DNA of 64,000 nt, from assembly GCA_017999985.1 (NCBI GenBank), contig JAGNKU010000020.1, positions 1 through 64,000 on the forward strand. Reading direction: 5' to 3'. Under the pieces are notes generated by a model. The model had not been told where the DNA came from, did no database searches, and saw only the letters and a list, made by a program, of their open reading frames with translations. Source of the stretch: Phycisphaerae bacterium. GTDB lineage: Bacteria > Planctomycetota > Phycisphaerae > UBA1845 > Fen-1342. The position numbers were made by a program, and so were the translations under genes. This document shows positions 25,712 to 34,401 of the stretch, piece by piece. The stretch's first letter is position 1. Each line of letters begins with the position of its first letter.

Positions 25712-27268
25712 CTACCAGGTCGTCCCTTGCGGGCCGTCTTTCAGCTCTATGCCCAGTCCGGCCAGGCGCTGCCGGATCTGGTCGCCCATGGCGAAGTTCT
25801 TCGCTTTGCGGGCTTCGGCGCGGAGGTCGACGAGGAGCTGGATTAAGTCGTTGCGGGCTTTCTCGGCCGCCGCTCCGCCGGCCGTGTCCTGCCACTTCAG
25901 ACCGAGCACGTCGGTGACCAGTCGCTGCATAAGCGTGTCCGCCGCCAGCAAGTCCGTCGCCGGGACGCCGTCGCGAATCCAGGCCCCGGTCTGACGGGCC
26001 AGATCGAACGCGGCCGCGATGCCGGCGGCGGTGTTGAAGTCCTCGTCGAGCGCTTCGCCAAAGCGCTTCTCGATATCGGTCAGGGCGGTGCGGACCGCTT
26101 CGGATTGGGCGACCACGGCCGGGCGCGTCGGCGCGGGGCCGCTACGCCAGGCGGCCTCCGAACGCAGCGCTACCGCTTGGCCCGTCGCTGCCGCTCCGGG
26201 TTCTGAAAGGCGGGCGAGGGTGGCTTTGCGCAATTCGCGGACGGCGTCCCGCAGCTTGTACGAGCCGGCCTCCGCCGCCTTGAGCGCCTCATTCGAGAAA
26301 TCGAGCGGCGAGCGGTAGTGGCTGCTGAGGATGAAATGCCGGATCACCGCCGGCTCGAACGTCCGCTCCAGCAGCGGATGGCCCTCGTAGAAGAGCTGCT
26401 TGAGCGAAATGGCGTTGCCCAGGCTCTTGCCCATCTTCTGGCCGTTGAGCGTGACCATGTTGTTGTGCAGCCAGTAGCGGCAGAACGGCTGGCCGGTGAC
26501 GCACTCGCCCTGGGCGATTTCGCATTCGTGGTGCGGGAACTGGTTTTCGAGGCCGCCGCCGTGAATATCCAGCGTGACACCGATGTACTTCTGGCTCATG
26601 ACGGAGCATTCGAGGTGCCAGCCGGGGAAACCGTCGCCCCACGGGCTGGGCCAGCGCATGATGTGGCCGGCTTCGGCGCGCTTCCACAGGGCGAAATCCG
26701 CCGGGTGCCGTTTTTCAGGGTTCACCTCGACGCGGGCCCCGGCTTCCATCTCCTCCACGCTGCGGCCGCTGAGCCGGCCGTACTTGCTGAACGACGCGAC
26801 GTCGAAATAAACCGAGCCGTTAACCTCGTAGGCGTGGCCCTTGGCGAGTAGCTCTTGGACACACGCGATCTGCTCGGGGATGTGGCCGCTGGCACGCGGG
26901 CTGATGTCCGGCCGCAGGACGTTCAGCGCGTCCATGTCGTCGAAGTAGCTGCGCGTGAAGAGCTCAACGACGGCCATGGGGTGCAGGCTGCGCCGTCGGC
27001 CTTCAGCGATGATCTTGTCCTCGCCGGCGTCTTCGTCGTTGTCGGTCATGTGGCCGACATCAGTGATATTCTGGATGTAGGTGACATCAAACCCGCGGCA
27101 GCGCAGCCAGCGCAGGATCGCGTCAAAACTGACGTAGCTCTTGGCGTGGCCGAGGTGGCTGTGGCCGTAGACCGTCGGGCCGCAGACGTACATGCCGACT
27201 TGTGGCGGGTGCAGCGGCACGAATTCCTCGAGTTTCCGACCGAGCGTGTTAAAGACCTTCAATCCCAT
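25712..27268 (-). CDS. cysS: Cysteine--tRNA ligase
   Basis: 518 aa from ATG 27268 (MGLKVFNTLGRKLEEF); the open frame upstream is rejected by family alignment. It charges tRNA-Cys with cysteine. Zinc ligands: Cys in VGMYVCGPTVYGHSHLGHAK, Cys in WHLECSVMSQKYIG, and His/Glu in FPHHECEIAQ. The HIGH motif is HLGH within that first string. The KMSKS motif is altered to KMGKS (NGQKMGKSLGNAISL). The anticodon-binding and C-terminal part ends in FAMGDQIRQRLAGLGIELKD, as usual. The protein is about 50 residues longer than E. coli CysS, with an insertion near residues 400-440 rich in Ala/Ser. Confidence 0.97.
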   Translation of the reverse strand: MGLKVFNTLGRKLEEFVPLHPPQVGMYVCGPTVYGHSHLGHAKSYVSFDAILRWLRCRGFDVTYIQNITDVGHMTDNDEDAGEDKIIAEGRRRSLHPMAVVELFTRSYFDDMDALNVLRPDISPRASGHIPEQIACVQELLAKGHAYEVNGSVYFDVASFSKYGRLSGRSVEEMEAGARVEVNPEKRHPADFALWKRAEAGHIMRWPSPWGDGFPGWHLECSVMSQKYIGVTLDIHGGGLENQFPHHECEIAQGECVTGQPFCRYWLHNNMVTLNGQKMGKSLGNAISLKQLFYEGHPLLERTFEPAVIRHFILSSHYRSPLDFSNEALKAAEAGSYKLRDAVRELRKATLARLSEPGAAATGQAVALRSEAAWRSGPAPTRPAVVAQSEAVRTALTDIEKRFGEALDEDFNTAAGIAAAFDLARQTGAWIRDGVPATDLLAADTLMQRLVTDVLGLKWQDTAGGAAAEKARNDLIQLLVDLRAEARKAKNFAMGDQIRQRLAGLGIELKDGPQGTTW

Positions 27269-27458
27269 GTCTGCACCTGCGCCTTGTCCGCGTAATCCGG
27301 CAACCACCATTCTACGCCAAATCGAGGACAGGCCAAACAGCGGGGACCGGGCCGCGGCGGCGTTGCCCGCCCGACGCGACGGCGAGTATAGTGGCTCCGC
27401 ATGTCGCCCTCGGGGCCCGGGAGCAGCGGCCCGCGATGACGACCAGCGGACGATTGCC

Positions 27459-29381
27459 GTGCCGACCGAAGCGCCCCTGCCCAGACTCGCCGATCCTGCC
27501 AGCGCCCGCCGGTCGAAGCGCCGATGGTGTACGGACGTGATCGCGGGCCTGATTCTGGTGGGCATCTCCGTTGCCATCTACGCGCCCAACCTGCAGGCCG
27601 GCTTCCTGACGTGGGACGACGACCTGATGGTGCTGGCGAACCCGCTGGTGCTGTCGCCCAACGGGTTGTCTGCAATCTGGAGCCGGACGGCACACACACA
27701 CGGCTGGCCGAACTACCCTCTGTTCTACACGTCACTGTGGCTGAATCATCGGCTCTGGGGGCTGGAACCGGCGGCGTACCACGCCGCGAACATCGCCCTG
27801 CACGTGCTGAACGCGGTGTTGGTGCTGGCAGTACTGCGGCGTTTGGGGCTGGGCCGCGTCGCGGCGTGGCTGTGCGCGGCCGCCTTTGCGCTGCACCCGC
27901 TCCAGGTCGAGTCGGTGGCGTGGGTCACCGAGCGGAAGAACGTGCTCTCGGGCATGTTCTACCTGCTTGCCCTGCTGCTGTACGTCCACCATCGGCGGTC
28001 GGGACGCTGGTGGGCCTATGGCGTGGCATTTGTGGCGTTCGTCGCCGCGCTGCTCAGCAAGACGGGCACGTTGACGTTGATCCCCACGCTCCTGATCGCG
28101 GATTGGCTGGTGTTGCGGGGCACGAAGGACACGGCGCGACGGACACTGTCGGCGAGCCTGCTGCGCCTGGCACCGTTCGTGATCGCGGGCGTGATTGCGG
28201 CGATTGTGCTCGTCGGGATCGAGCAGCCACCGCAAGAGCCCGTGCCGCCCATGCTGCGTCCGCTGCTCGCCGCGCGAGCACTCTGGTTCTACCTGGGCAA
28301 GCTGCTGGTGCCAGTCGGGTTGTGCCCGATCTACCCGCGCTGGACGGTAAGCGGGACGACGCCGCTCGCATGGTTGCCGCTGCTGGGCTGCGTTTTGGCG
28401 CTGGCGGCGGCGATCCGTTGGCGCGCGCACCTGGGTGGCCTCGTACTCTGGGGGCTGGGCCACTTCGTAGTCACGCTGCTGCCGGTGATCGGGCTGGTGA
28501 GCTTCGCCTACCACGACCACTCGTTCGTCGCCGATCGGTTCGTGTATCTCGCGTGCATCGGCGTGTTCGCGGCGATGGCGGCCGCAATGGAGCGCGTGCT
28601 GGCGGCTCTGCGCGCAAGCCGCGCCGTACGACTCAGCGTGGGCGGCGCCGCGCTGGCCGCGGTGCTCGCATTGGCGGCGTTTACGTCGCGGCAGATACCC
28701 GTGTGGCACGATTCCTATCGCTTCTGGTCGACGGCGGTCGCGGCCAACCCGGAGAGCTTCTGGGCCCAGCATGCTTTTGCCATTCAGTTGTGGCAACGCG
28801 GGCGCACCGCGGAGGCGTTAGAGTGCTGGCGCAGAAGCGCGGCCCTGTCACCCGATTTCGTCCACGCCCAGATGATGATCGGGCTCATGCTCAAGGAAAT
28901 GGGTGACCTGGACGCCGCGGGCACGCAACTGAGCCAAGCGGTAGGGCGCGTGCCGGGCTACCCTCCGCTGCGGGCGGTGCTTGCGGACGTACGCGCTGCG
29001 CAAGGCCAGTGGGCCGAGGCACTGCAGACGCTGCGCGAGATCGTCGCCGCCGATCCGAACTGCGCGACGGCGTGGGAGCGGCTGGCCTGGATTCTGGCGA
29101 CCTCACCGGATGCGCAATGGCGCCGGGCAAACGAGGCCGTACGCGCGGCCCAGCAGGCGGCGCGGCTGACGCGGAACCAGGCTGCGCAGCCGCTGGACAC
29201 GCTCGGCGCGGCATACGCTGAGGCGGGGCTGCTGGACAAGGCAATCGACGCGGCGGAACACGCACTGCAGTTGGCGCGGCGCGACGGCGACGAGTACCTG
29301 GCGGCACAGATTGAAGCACGGTTGGCAGGCTACCGGGCGGGCCGGCCGTTTCGCACACCACCGCCGATGTCACAACCCTGA
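27459..29381 (+). CDS. TMTC-like multi-spanning membrane protein with C-terminal TPR repeats
   Basis: About 640 aa from GTG 27459, the first good start outside cysS; ATG 27267 in the same frame would overlap the divergent cysS start and is less likely. The membrane half has TWDDDLMVLANP (acidic pair in the first loop, GT-C-like), then HALHPLQVESVAWVTERKNVLSG-type features (FALHPLQVESVAWVTERKNV), and FAYHDHSFVADRFVYLACIG. The last ~200 residues form about five TPR units (WAQHAFAIQLWQRGRTAEAL). This is the bacterial relative of animal TMTC O-mannosyltransferases. A glycosyltransferase role is inferred. It overlaps the next convergent gene by 52 nt. Confidence 0.85.
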   Translation: MPTEAPLPRLADPASARRSKRRWCTDVIAGLILVGISVAIYAPNLQAGFLTWDDDLMVLANPLVLSPNGLSAIWSRTAHTHGWPNYPLFYTSLWLNHRLWGLEPAAYHAANIALHVLNAVLVLAVLRRLGLGRVAAWLCAAAFALHPLQVESVAWVTERKNVLSGMFYLLALLLYVHHRRSGRWWAYGVAFVAFVAALLSKTGTLTLIPTLLIADWLVLRGTKDTARRTLSASLLRLAPFVIAGVIAAIVLVGIEQPPQEPVPPMLRPLLAARALWFYLGKLLVPVGLCPIYPRWTVSGTTPLAWLPLLGCVLALAAAIRWRAHLGGLVLWGLGHFVVTLLPVIGLVSFAYHDHSFVADRFVYLACIGVFAAMAAAMERVLAALRASRAVRLSVGGAALAAVLALAAFTSRQIPVWHDSYRFWSTAVAANPESFWAQHAFAIQLWQRGRTAEALECWRRSAALSPDFVHAQMMIGLMLKEMGDLDAAGTQLSQAVGRVPGYPPLRAVLADVRAAQGQWAEALQTLREIVAADPNCATAWERLAWILATSPDAQWRRANEAVRAAQQAARLTRNQAAQPLDTLGAAYAEAGLLDKAIDAAEHALQLARRDGDEYLAAQIEARLAGYRAGRPFRTPPPMSQP

Positions 29382-30040
29382 CCGCGTGGAAGACCAGCCC
29401 AGACTGCGGCGGGGTCAGCCAGCACGACGGATCGTGCCGTGATGTCATCCAGCAGTGCATTCGGTGGGGCCGGGATCTCGGCCAGCTTCAGGACGATCCG
29501 CACGACGTCGGTCATGCCGGCCGGGGTGCGATAGTGGCGCAGAAAGCGGCGGGCCACGAATTGCCGGATGACTTCGTCGAGCCCATCCGTCGACACTGCC
29601 CCGAGCACACCGACACGCGCGGCGGCCCGGCGGGCGTCACACTGCGCCACAACGCCGTAGAAGCGTTCCACCAGGTCCGGCGCGGCGGCGAGCAGGTGAT
29701 GATCCAGCGCGAGTTCCAGGCACATGTGAACCAGGAAGTCGATCAGCGCCGGATGGACGGCGTCACCGTCGATGGCGGCGCGCAGTTCGCGTTGCCAGCG
29801 CAGGAAGACCGGCAGCACGTGAAACGCGCGATCCACGGCGACGTGATTCAGCAGCCCGGCCTGCAATTGCACATCCACGCGGTCCGCCAGCGTCGCAGCG
29901 CGCACCGCCGGCCAGCGAATGCGGTGGCGGCGCGAGTAGCGCAGCCACAGATCGGGCAGGACCACGCCGAGCGCGAAATATGGCTCGACGGGCCGGCCGC
30001 AGACCTCGTGGTTGTAGACGAAATGCGCGAGGTAGTTCAT
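29330..30040 (-). CDS. Hypothetical protein, possible ACP phosphodiesterase-like (DUF479-like)
   Basis: 236 aa from ATG 30040 (MNYLAHFVYNHEV). The start, a following LGVVLPDLWLRYSRRH and LQAGLLNHVAVDRAFHVLPV recall the order MNxLAH - GN/PDxV - GIxxHRxID of acyl-carrier-protein phosphodiesterases, enzymes with His/Asp metal sites. Conserved His residues include NH and HVLP, plus HMCLELALDHHLL. Similarity is weak and rests on pattern reading. No signal peptide. Overlaps the convergent TPR gene by 52 nt at the 3' end, which means their C-termini are coded on both strands. Confidence 0.6.
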   Translation of the reverse strand: MNYLAHFVYNHEVCGRPVEPYFALGVVLPDLWLRYSRRHRIRWPAVRAATLADRVDVQLQAGLLNHVAVDRAFHVLPVFLRWQRELRAAIDGDAVHPALIDFLVHMCLELALDHHLLAAAPDLVERFYGVVAQCDARRAAARVGVLGAVSTDGLDEVIRQFVARRFLRHYRTPAGMTDVVRIVLKLAEIPAPPNALLDDITARSVVLADPAAVWAGLPRGQGCDIGGGVRNGRPAR

Positions 30041-30113
30041 GCACGCCGTCCGGGCGCGTCCACAGCGCGGTGCGCGCGGCGCGCATAGTACCGGGCAACA
30101 CGTCGCCAAGTCA

Positions 30114-30151
30114 CGCGGGCGGCCCGGTCCCGAACCGACCGGCCGCCCGCG
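30114..30151 (-). terminator. Strong hairpin without T-tract after the DUF6345-like gene
   Basis: GCGGGCGGCC (30115-30124) pairs perfectly with GGCCGCCCGC (30141-30150), plus one outer C-G pair and an inner CGGT/ACCG stem. It lies 39 nt past the stop of the gene ending at 30190. No run of T follows, so it is a 3'-end or Rho-assisted structure rather than a classic intrinsic terminator. Confidence 0.5.
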
Positions 30152-30189
30152 GACAGTTACTGTCGCGCTGTCAGCGCACCGCCGGACTG

Positions 30190-32496
30190 CTACGGATTCG
30201 ACAGCAGCGCCACGAACGGGTTGATGTCACCGAAGCCGACCGTGCCGTCGCCGTCGATGTCGCAATTCCACGAGTCGCAGGCCGGGTAGGCGGTCTGCCA
30301 CGCGGCCGGGTTGCTCAGCGCCAGCACGAACGGGTTGATATCGCCGAAATCGACCACGCCGTCGCAGTTGGCATCGCCCACGAGGCCCGGCTGATTCGGA
30401 CAGAGCGTCCCGTCGCCGCGGTAGGTGCCGGCGGCGGCGCGACATTGCACCGGAGTCAGCGTTTCGCAAGCGCCATCGGGGAGGAAGCAGCCGCCTTCGG
30501 GCGTGGCACAAACATCACCGGTGCCGTCGGCGTCGGTATCCTCCTGGCCGGGATTGTACGTGTGCGGGCAGTTGTCACACGCGTCGCCGACGCCATCTTC
30601 GTCGCCGTCGAGCTGCCGCGGGTTGTGGGTCGCCGGGCAGTTGTCGGCGGAGTCCGCGACGCCGTCCGCGTCGGCATCCGGCGGCACGTCGACCAGCGGC
30701 ACGACAATGATCAGGCCGGTGATCGTGTTATCGAGCGTGGCACGGGCGACGGGCAGGTACTGTGTGCCGAAGCGGGCGTAGGCGAGATCGATGCCCACGT
30801 CGATGTCCGCCCCGAACTCGGCTTCGTAGATGCGCGCGGCAAGCTCGTCGATGACGGCCTGGCGCGGACGCAACATCAGCCCGGGGCGCAACTGGAACTG
30901 CGGCCAGATCGCGAGCAGGCGCGAAATCTGGCCGTAGTTCGAGACGGCGGCGCGCACCTGCTCGTCCAGCACGGGCAAGCCATTGATCGAGCGCGGAATC
31001 GTGACCATCCGCTCCGTCTCGTGCGTCGAGAACGGCGTGCCGCTCGGATCGTCATTCTCGAAGTCACTGCCCGCGACGGTCTCGACGCGGGTCGCGGCGA
31101 GGTCGGCTTCCGCGGTCGGGATCGACAGTTGGTTCATGAAACCGAGGACCAGCCCCAGCGACGCGGTCTCAGGCCAGGCGGTGTGCGGGTCGCTGTCCCA
31201 GTTGAACAGCCGGGTGCGGTTGATGTAGCGCACACGCCCGCGGTCGGTGTCGATCTTGATCACCTTCGTGCCCGCGGTGTCCCGGGCCTCGATCAGCCAG
31301 CCGTCCGCAACGATGTCTTCGGGGGTGGTGTCCCCCAGCGCCGTGGCGATCCGACCGGGGAGCGCCGACGGGAGCCAGTCCGGACCCGGTGCCGGCGACA
31401 GGATGGAGCTGTCGAACGCCGGCAAGAGCAGGCCAACGGACAGCGCGTAATCGGACTCGGTCAACGGGCGCGGCAGGGGTGGGATGTCGTCCACTTCGCG
31501 GAAACCCTCGGCCAGCGGGGCGGGAAACGGATCGGCGGGGGCTTGGGTGGGCACGCAGCCGGTGTAGACGCCGCCGAGCGGCGGGCGCCCCTTCGCCTGT
31601 GAGCCGATGAGGTAGATCACGCCATGCCAGGTAGGGTTCACCGGGTCGGTCGGCCAGACGTCGTTGTAGCGCTCGGCGTACATCCGGGCCCAGCAATTAC
31701 TCTGGCCGTTCGGCCCGATGCCCGCCCCGCGCGACACCGGCACCTGGTCACGACGTTGTGGCGTGGGATCGTCGTCATCGCCGAAGCAGCGATAGACGTA
31801 CAGGTTGTCGAGCCAAGCCAGCGCGATCGGGCAGTCGAACGCGTCGTCCGCGAAATCGCGGTAGCGGAACGGCCACGAACTGTAGATGTACATGACGCCT
31901 TCGAAGCCATTGATTTGGTGCACGCCCTTGAACGAGCGCGACCAGTTCGGGTGCCAGTCCGTCGCGTCCATGCTCACGCACGAGGACAGGTGCAGGAAGT
32001 CCAGGTCGATGTCGCCGAATTCCATGTGCCCCTGCCAGGTCCAGCAGTTGCCGTCGCCGGGCTCATCGCTGAACATCTGCCCGCACCAGGCGCCATCGCT
32101 GCCACTGCTACCGTGAAAAGCGACCATGCACGCGTCCACATCATCCGGCCGGTCATTCCAGTGGTCGCGCCCCCAGCTCACCACGTTCACGTCGGTGAAG
32201 TCGCTGTCCCGGATGTAGCCCGCCCCGCCGGACCAGGACCCGTGGTAGAAGCCGTCGCGCCACCAGAATCGGTCGCCGTGTCCCCACGGTGGCGGCAGCG
32301 GATTGGTGATGTCGTTGTACCAGGCCGCCACCATGTCGTCCCACGAGCTGCGGTGGCTGCCTTCGCAGTTGCCGTCCCAGCGCGAGACCACGCGCACCAG
32401 GGCTTCGCGCTCGCCGAGGGGCGGCACGGTAAAAGCCTGCGCGGACACCGCGCACACTCCGGTGCCCAGACACAGCCACACTCTTCGCAAGTCCAT
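30190..32496 (-). CDS. Secreted DUF6345-like protein with thrombospondin-3 and dockerin-like repeats
   Basis: 768 aa; ATG 32496 is preceded by GGAGAG and starts a signal peptide (VWLCLGTGVCAVSAQA). The N-terminal ~280 residues are rich in Trp and His: WDGNCEGSHRSSWDDMVAAW, VDACMVAFHGSSGSDGAWCG, LDFLHLSSCVSMDATDW. HG...SC spacing recalls caspase/gingipain-type His-Cys pairs, and the region resembles DUF6345. A middle domain follows (about 390-640). Then come two thrombospondin type 3 calcium repeats (DADADGVADSADNCP, DGDEDGVGDACDNCP), a GCFLPDGAC cysteine module, and two dockerin-like EF loops each ending INPFV. Extracellular. Proteolytic activity is only a suggestion. Confidence 0.85.
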   Translation of the reverse strand: MDLRRVWLCLGTGVCAVSAQAFTVPPLGEREALVRVVSRWDGNCEGSHRSSWDDMVAAWYNDITNPLPPPWGHGDRFWWRDGFYHGSWSGGAGYIRDSDFTDVNVVSWGRDHWNDRPDDVDACMVAFHGSSGSDGAWCGQMFSDEPGDGNCWTWQGHMEFGDIDLDFLHLSSCVSMDATDWHPNWSRSFKGVHQINGFEGVMYIYSSWPFRYRDFADDAFDCPIALAWLDNLYVYRCFGDDDDPTPQRRDQVPVSRGAGIGPNGQSNCWARMYAERYNDVWPTDPVNPTWHGVIYLIGSQAKGRPPLGGVYTGCVPTQAPADPFPAPLAEGFREVDDIPPLPRPLTESDYALSVGLLLPAFDSSILSPAPGPDWLPSALPGRIATALGDTTPEDIVADGWLIEARDTAGTKVIKIDTDRGRVRYINRTRLFNWDSDPHTAWPETASLGLVLGFMNQLSIPTAEADLAATRVETVAGSDFENDDPSGTPFSTHETERMVTIPRSINGLPVLDEQVRAAVSNYGQISRLLAIWPQFQLRPGLMLRPRQAVIDELAARIYEAEFGADIDVGIDLAYARFGTQYLPVARATLDNTITGLIIVVPLVDVPPDADADGVADSADNCPATHNPRQLDGDEDGVGDACDNCPHTYNPGQEDTDADGTGDVCATPEGGCFLPDGACETLTPVQCRAAAGTYRGDGTLCPNQPGLVGDANCDGVVDFGDINPFVLALSNPAAWQTAYPACDSWNCDIDGDGTVGFGDINPFVALLSNP

Positions 32497-32739
32497 CGGT
32501 ACTCTCCTCGTTGCAGGTGGAAACGCGTGCGCAGCACAAAGCAGATCAGCCACCCACACGCGGGGCGGAGACAGGGGATCACGATTGCACGCGAGACCTT
32601 CGGCCACCTGCATCATAGGTCGCGCCGCGCGACAAACCACCGGAAAATCCCGAAGTTTCCGCGGGAGCGCCAACACCCAAAACGGAGATCAAACCACGAG
32701 AATCCCCCGACCAAGCGCCACCGCGGCCGACCGACCGCG

Positions 32740-33909
32740 TCAGGCAAGTGCCCGACGCCGGGCCACGAGGTTGCCCGGCAACCGGCGAATGAGACCCTTT
32801 AACTCCAGGGCGGTCAGCGCGCTCAGCACTTCCCCCGGCGGCAGTTCCGCCGCACGCAGGATCGCGTCCGCCAGCATCGGCTCGTTGGTCGTCACGGCGT
32901 AAACGCGCTGCTCCGCCGCGGTGAGCGGACCCGCGGTTACCGGCGGCGCCGGCGCCTCGTCCGCCGCACCCGCCGGTCGCTGCGCGGCGCTGTCACGGCG
33001 GCCAGCGTCGATCGTCCGGCCCACTTCCCCCAGCTCGTCGAGGATGTCTTCGAGGCAGGTCGTCAGTTTCGCCGCGCCGTCGCGGATGAGGGCATTCGTG
33101 CCGCTGGACAGGGGATCCTGCACGCGGCCGGGAATGGCGAACACCTCCCGGTTGTACTCGTTCGCGAGGCGTGCCGTGATCAGCGCGCCGCTGCGCTGCG
33201 CCGCTTCGACCACCAGCGTGCCGAGGGACAGCCCGGCGATGATCCGGTTACGCACCGGGAAACTGCCGGCGTGTACATCGGCGCGCATCGGCAGCTCACT
33301 GATCCAGGCGCCGTGCTCGAGCAGCTTCTCGGCGAGCGCCTGGTTCTCGGGCGGATAGATCTCGGTCAGGCCGCGCCCCATGACCGCCACCGAGCGTCCG
33401 CCGGCCTCAACCGCCCCGTGGTGCGCGAAGGCGTCGATGCCGCGCGCCAGGCCACTGACCACCGTGAACCCCGCCCCGGCCAGCAGTTCCCCGAACCGCC
33501 GGGCCTGCTCGCTGCCGTAGATGGTGCACCGGCGGCTGCCGACCACCGCGACCGCGACGGCGTCGGTCGGCCGCAGCTCGCCTTTCACGTACAGGACAAT
33601 CGGCGCATCCGGAATGCGGCGCAGGCCCTCGGGGTATTCAGGATCGCCGCGGGCGATGATGCGCACGCCGTGCTGCTCGGCCGCCTCGATTTCCACTTCC
33701 ACGGGCGCGCTGTCCCGCGCGCGGGCGATCTTGTCAGCCGTGTCCCGGCCAATGCCCTTGACCTCGCACAAGGCTTGGGCCGAAACGCCCAGGGCGCGCT
33801 CCGCGTCGCCGAACTGAATCAGCAGGCGCGAGAAGATCAGCGGACCGACGCCGTCCGTCAGGGCCCAGCGCAGGCACGTCGTTCCCGCAGCGGTGATCGT
33901 CTGGCTCAT
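32740..33909 (-). CDS. dprA: DNA-processing protein DprA (Smf)
   Basis: 389 aa from ATG 33909 with GAGG upstream. DprA loads RecA on incoming single-stranded DNA during natural transformation. An N-terminal SAM-like/HhH part (ALCEVKGIGRDTADKIARAR) precedes the extended Rossmann fold: YPEGLRRIPDAPIVLYVKGE, VAVVGSRRCTIYG, VVSGLARGIDAFAHHGAVEA, SVAVMGRGLTEIYPPENQAL, FPVRNRIIAGLSLGTLVVEA and GSGALITA-type RSGALITARLANEY. A C-terminal winged helix (LTAAEQRVYAVTTNEPMLAD) follows a Pro/Ala linker. Complete and normal for the family; other competence genes are not in the window apart from the unlinked prepilin. Confidence 0.96.
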   Translation of the reverse strand: MSQTITAAGTTCLRWALTDGVGPLIFSRLLIQFGDAERALGVSAQALCEVKGIGRDTADKIARARDSAPVEVEIEAAEQHGVRIIARGDPEYPEGLRRIPDAPIVLYVKGELRPTDAVAVAVVGSRRCTIYGSEQARRFGELLAGAGFTVVSGLARGIDAFAHHGAVEAGGRSVAVMGRGLTEIYPPENQALAEKLLEHGAWISELPMRADVHAGSFPVRNRIIAGLSLGTLVVEAAQRSGALITARLANEYNREVFAIPGRVQDPLSSGTNALIRDGAAKLTTCLEDILDELGEVGRTIDAGRRDSAAQRPAGAADEAPAPPVTAGPLTAAEQRVYAVTTNEPMLADAILRAAELPPGEVLSALTALELKGLIRRLPGNLVARRRALA

Positions 33910-34149
33910 GTGCGCCTCGTGGCTGAATGCGGACCCTGCCCACGGCGCCGCCAATCTGCGCGGTTTGCACCCGGTGTGCAACCCCGGGCCGGGGTGCCGC
34001 CGATAGGTAACGGCGAGATCCACGGGTCCATACGACCGGGCGCGCCGGTGTGTGGCACGTGCCTTGCCCATGGAAACACGGAACGACAGTGGTCCGCCCC
34101 GGCCCGCAAGCGTGGACCGTGGCCTGCGCGATTGGAAGCGGAGCAAACC

Positions 34150-34401
34150 ATGACAAATCGAGCCCGACAGTCGGTTCGACACCCGTCCGGCAGGCGTATC
34201 TCGTGCGCCCTCGGCGCAATGCTTGCGCTGGCGGCAACCACGACGACCCTCTGCACCGGCTGCAGCGACGAAGTTTCGGACGAATTCCGGGCCGCGGCCA
34301 GCGCGTCAATCAAGAACGGCCTCGGCGCCATCTTCGACGGCCTCCTCGAAGGCGTGTTCGCGGTCGCGACGCCGGACTCGACGGACGACACCAGCGATTA
34401 G
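34150..34401 (+). CDS. Small lipoprotein of unknown function
   Basis: 83 aa, ATG 34150 with GGAG 6 nt upstream. The signal peptide ends at a lipobox LCTGC (Cys ~39). The mature part is only about 45 residues: an acidic start (CSDEVSDEFR), an amphipathic or hydrophobic helix (IKNGLGAIFDGLLEGVFAV) and an acidic tail (TPDSTDDTSD). I recall similar short lipoproteins in planctomycete genomes but no function. Overlaps the convergent esterase gene by 4 nt. Confidence 0.75.
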   Translation: MTNRARQSVRHPSGRRISCALGAMLALAATTTTLCTGCSDEVSDEFRAAASASIKNGLGAIFDGLLEGVFAVATPDSTDDTSD

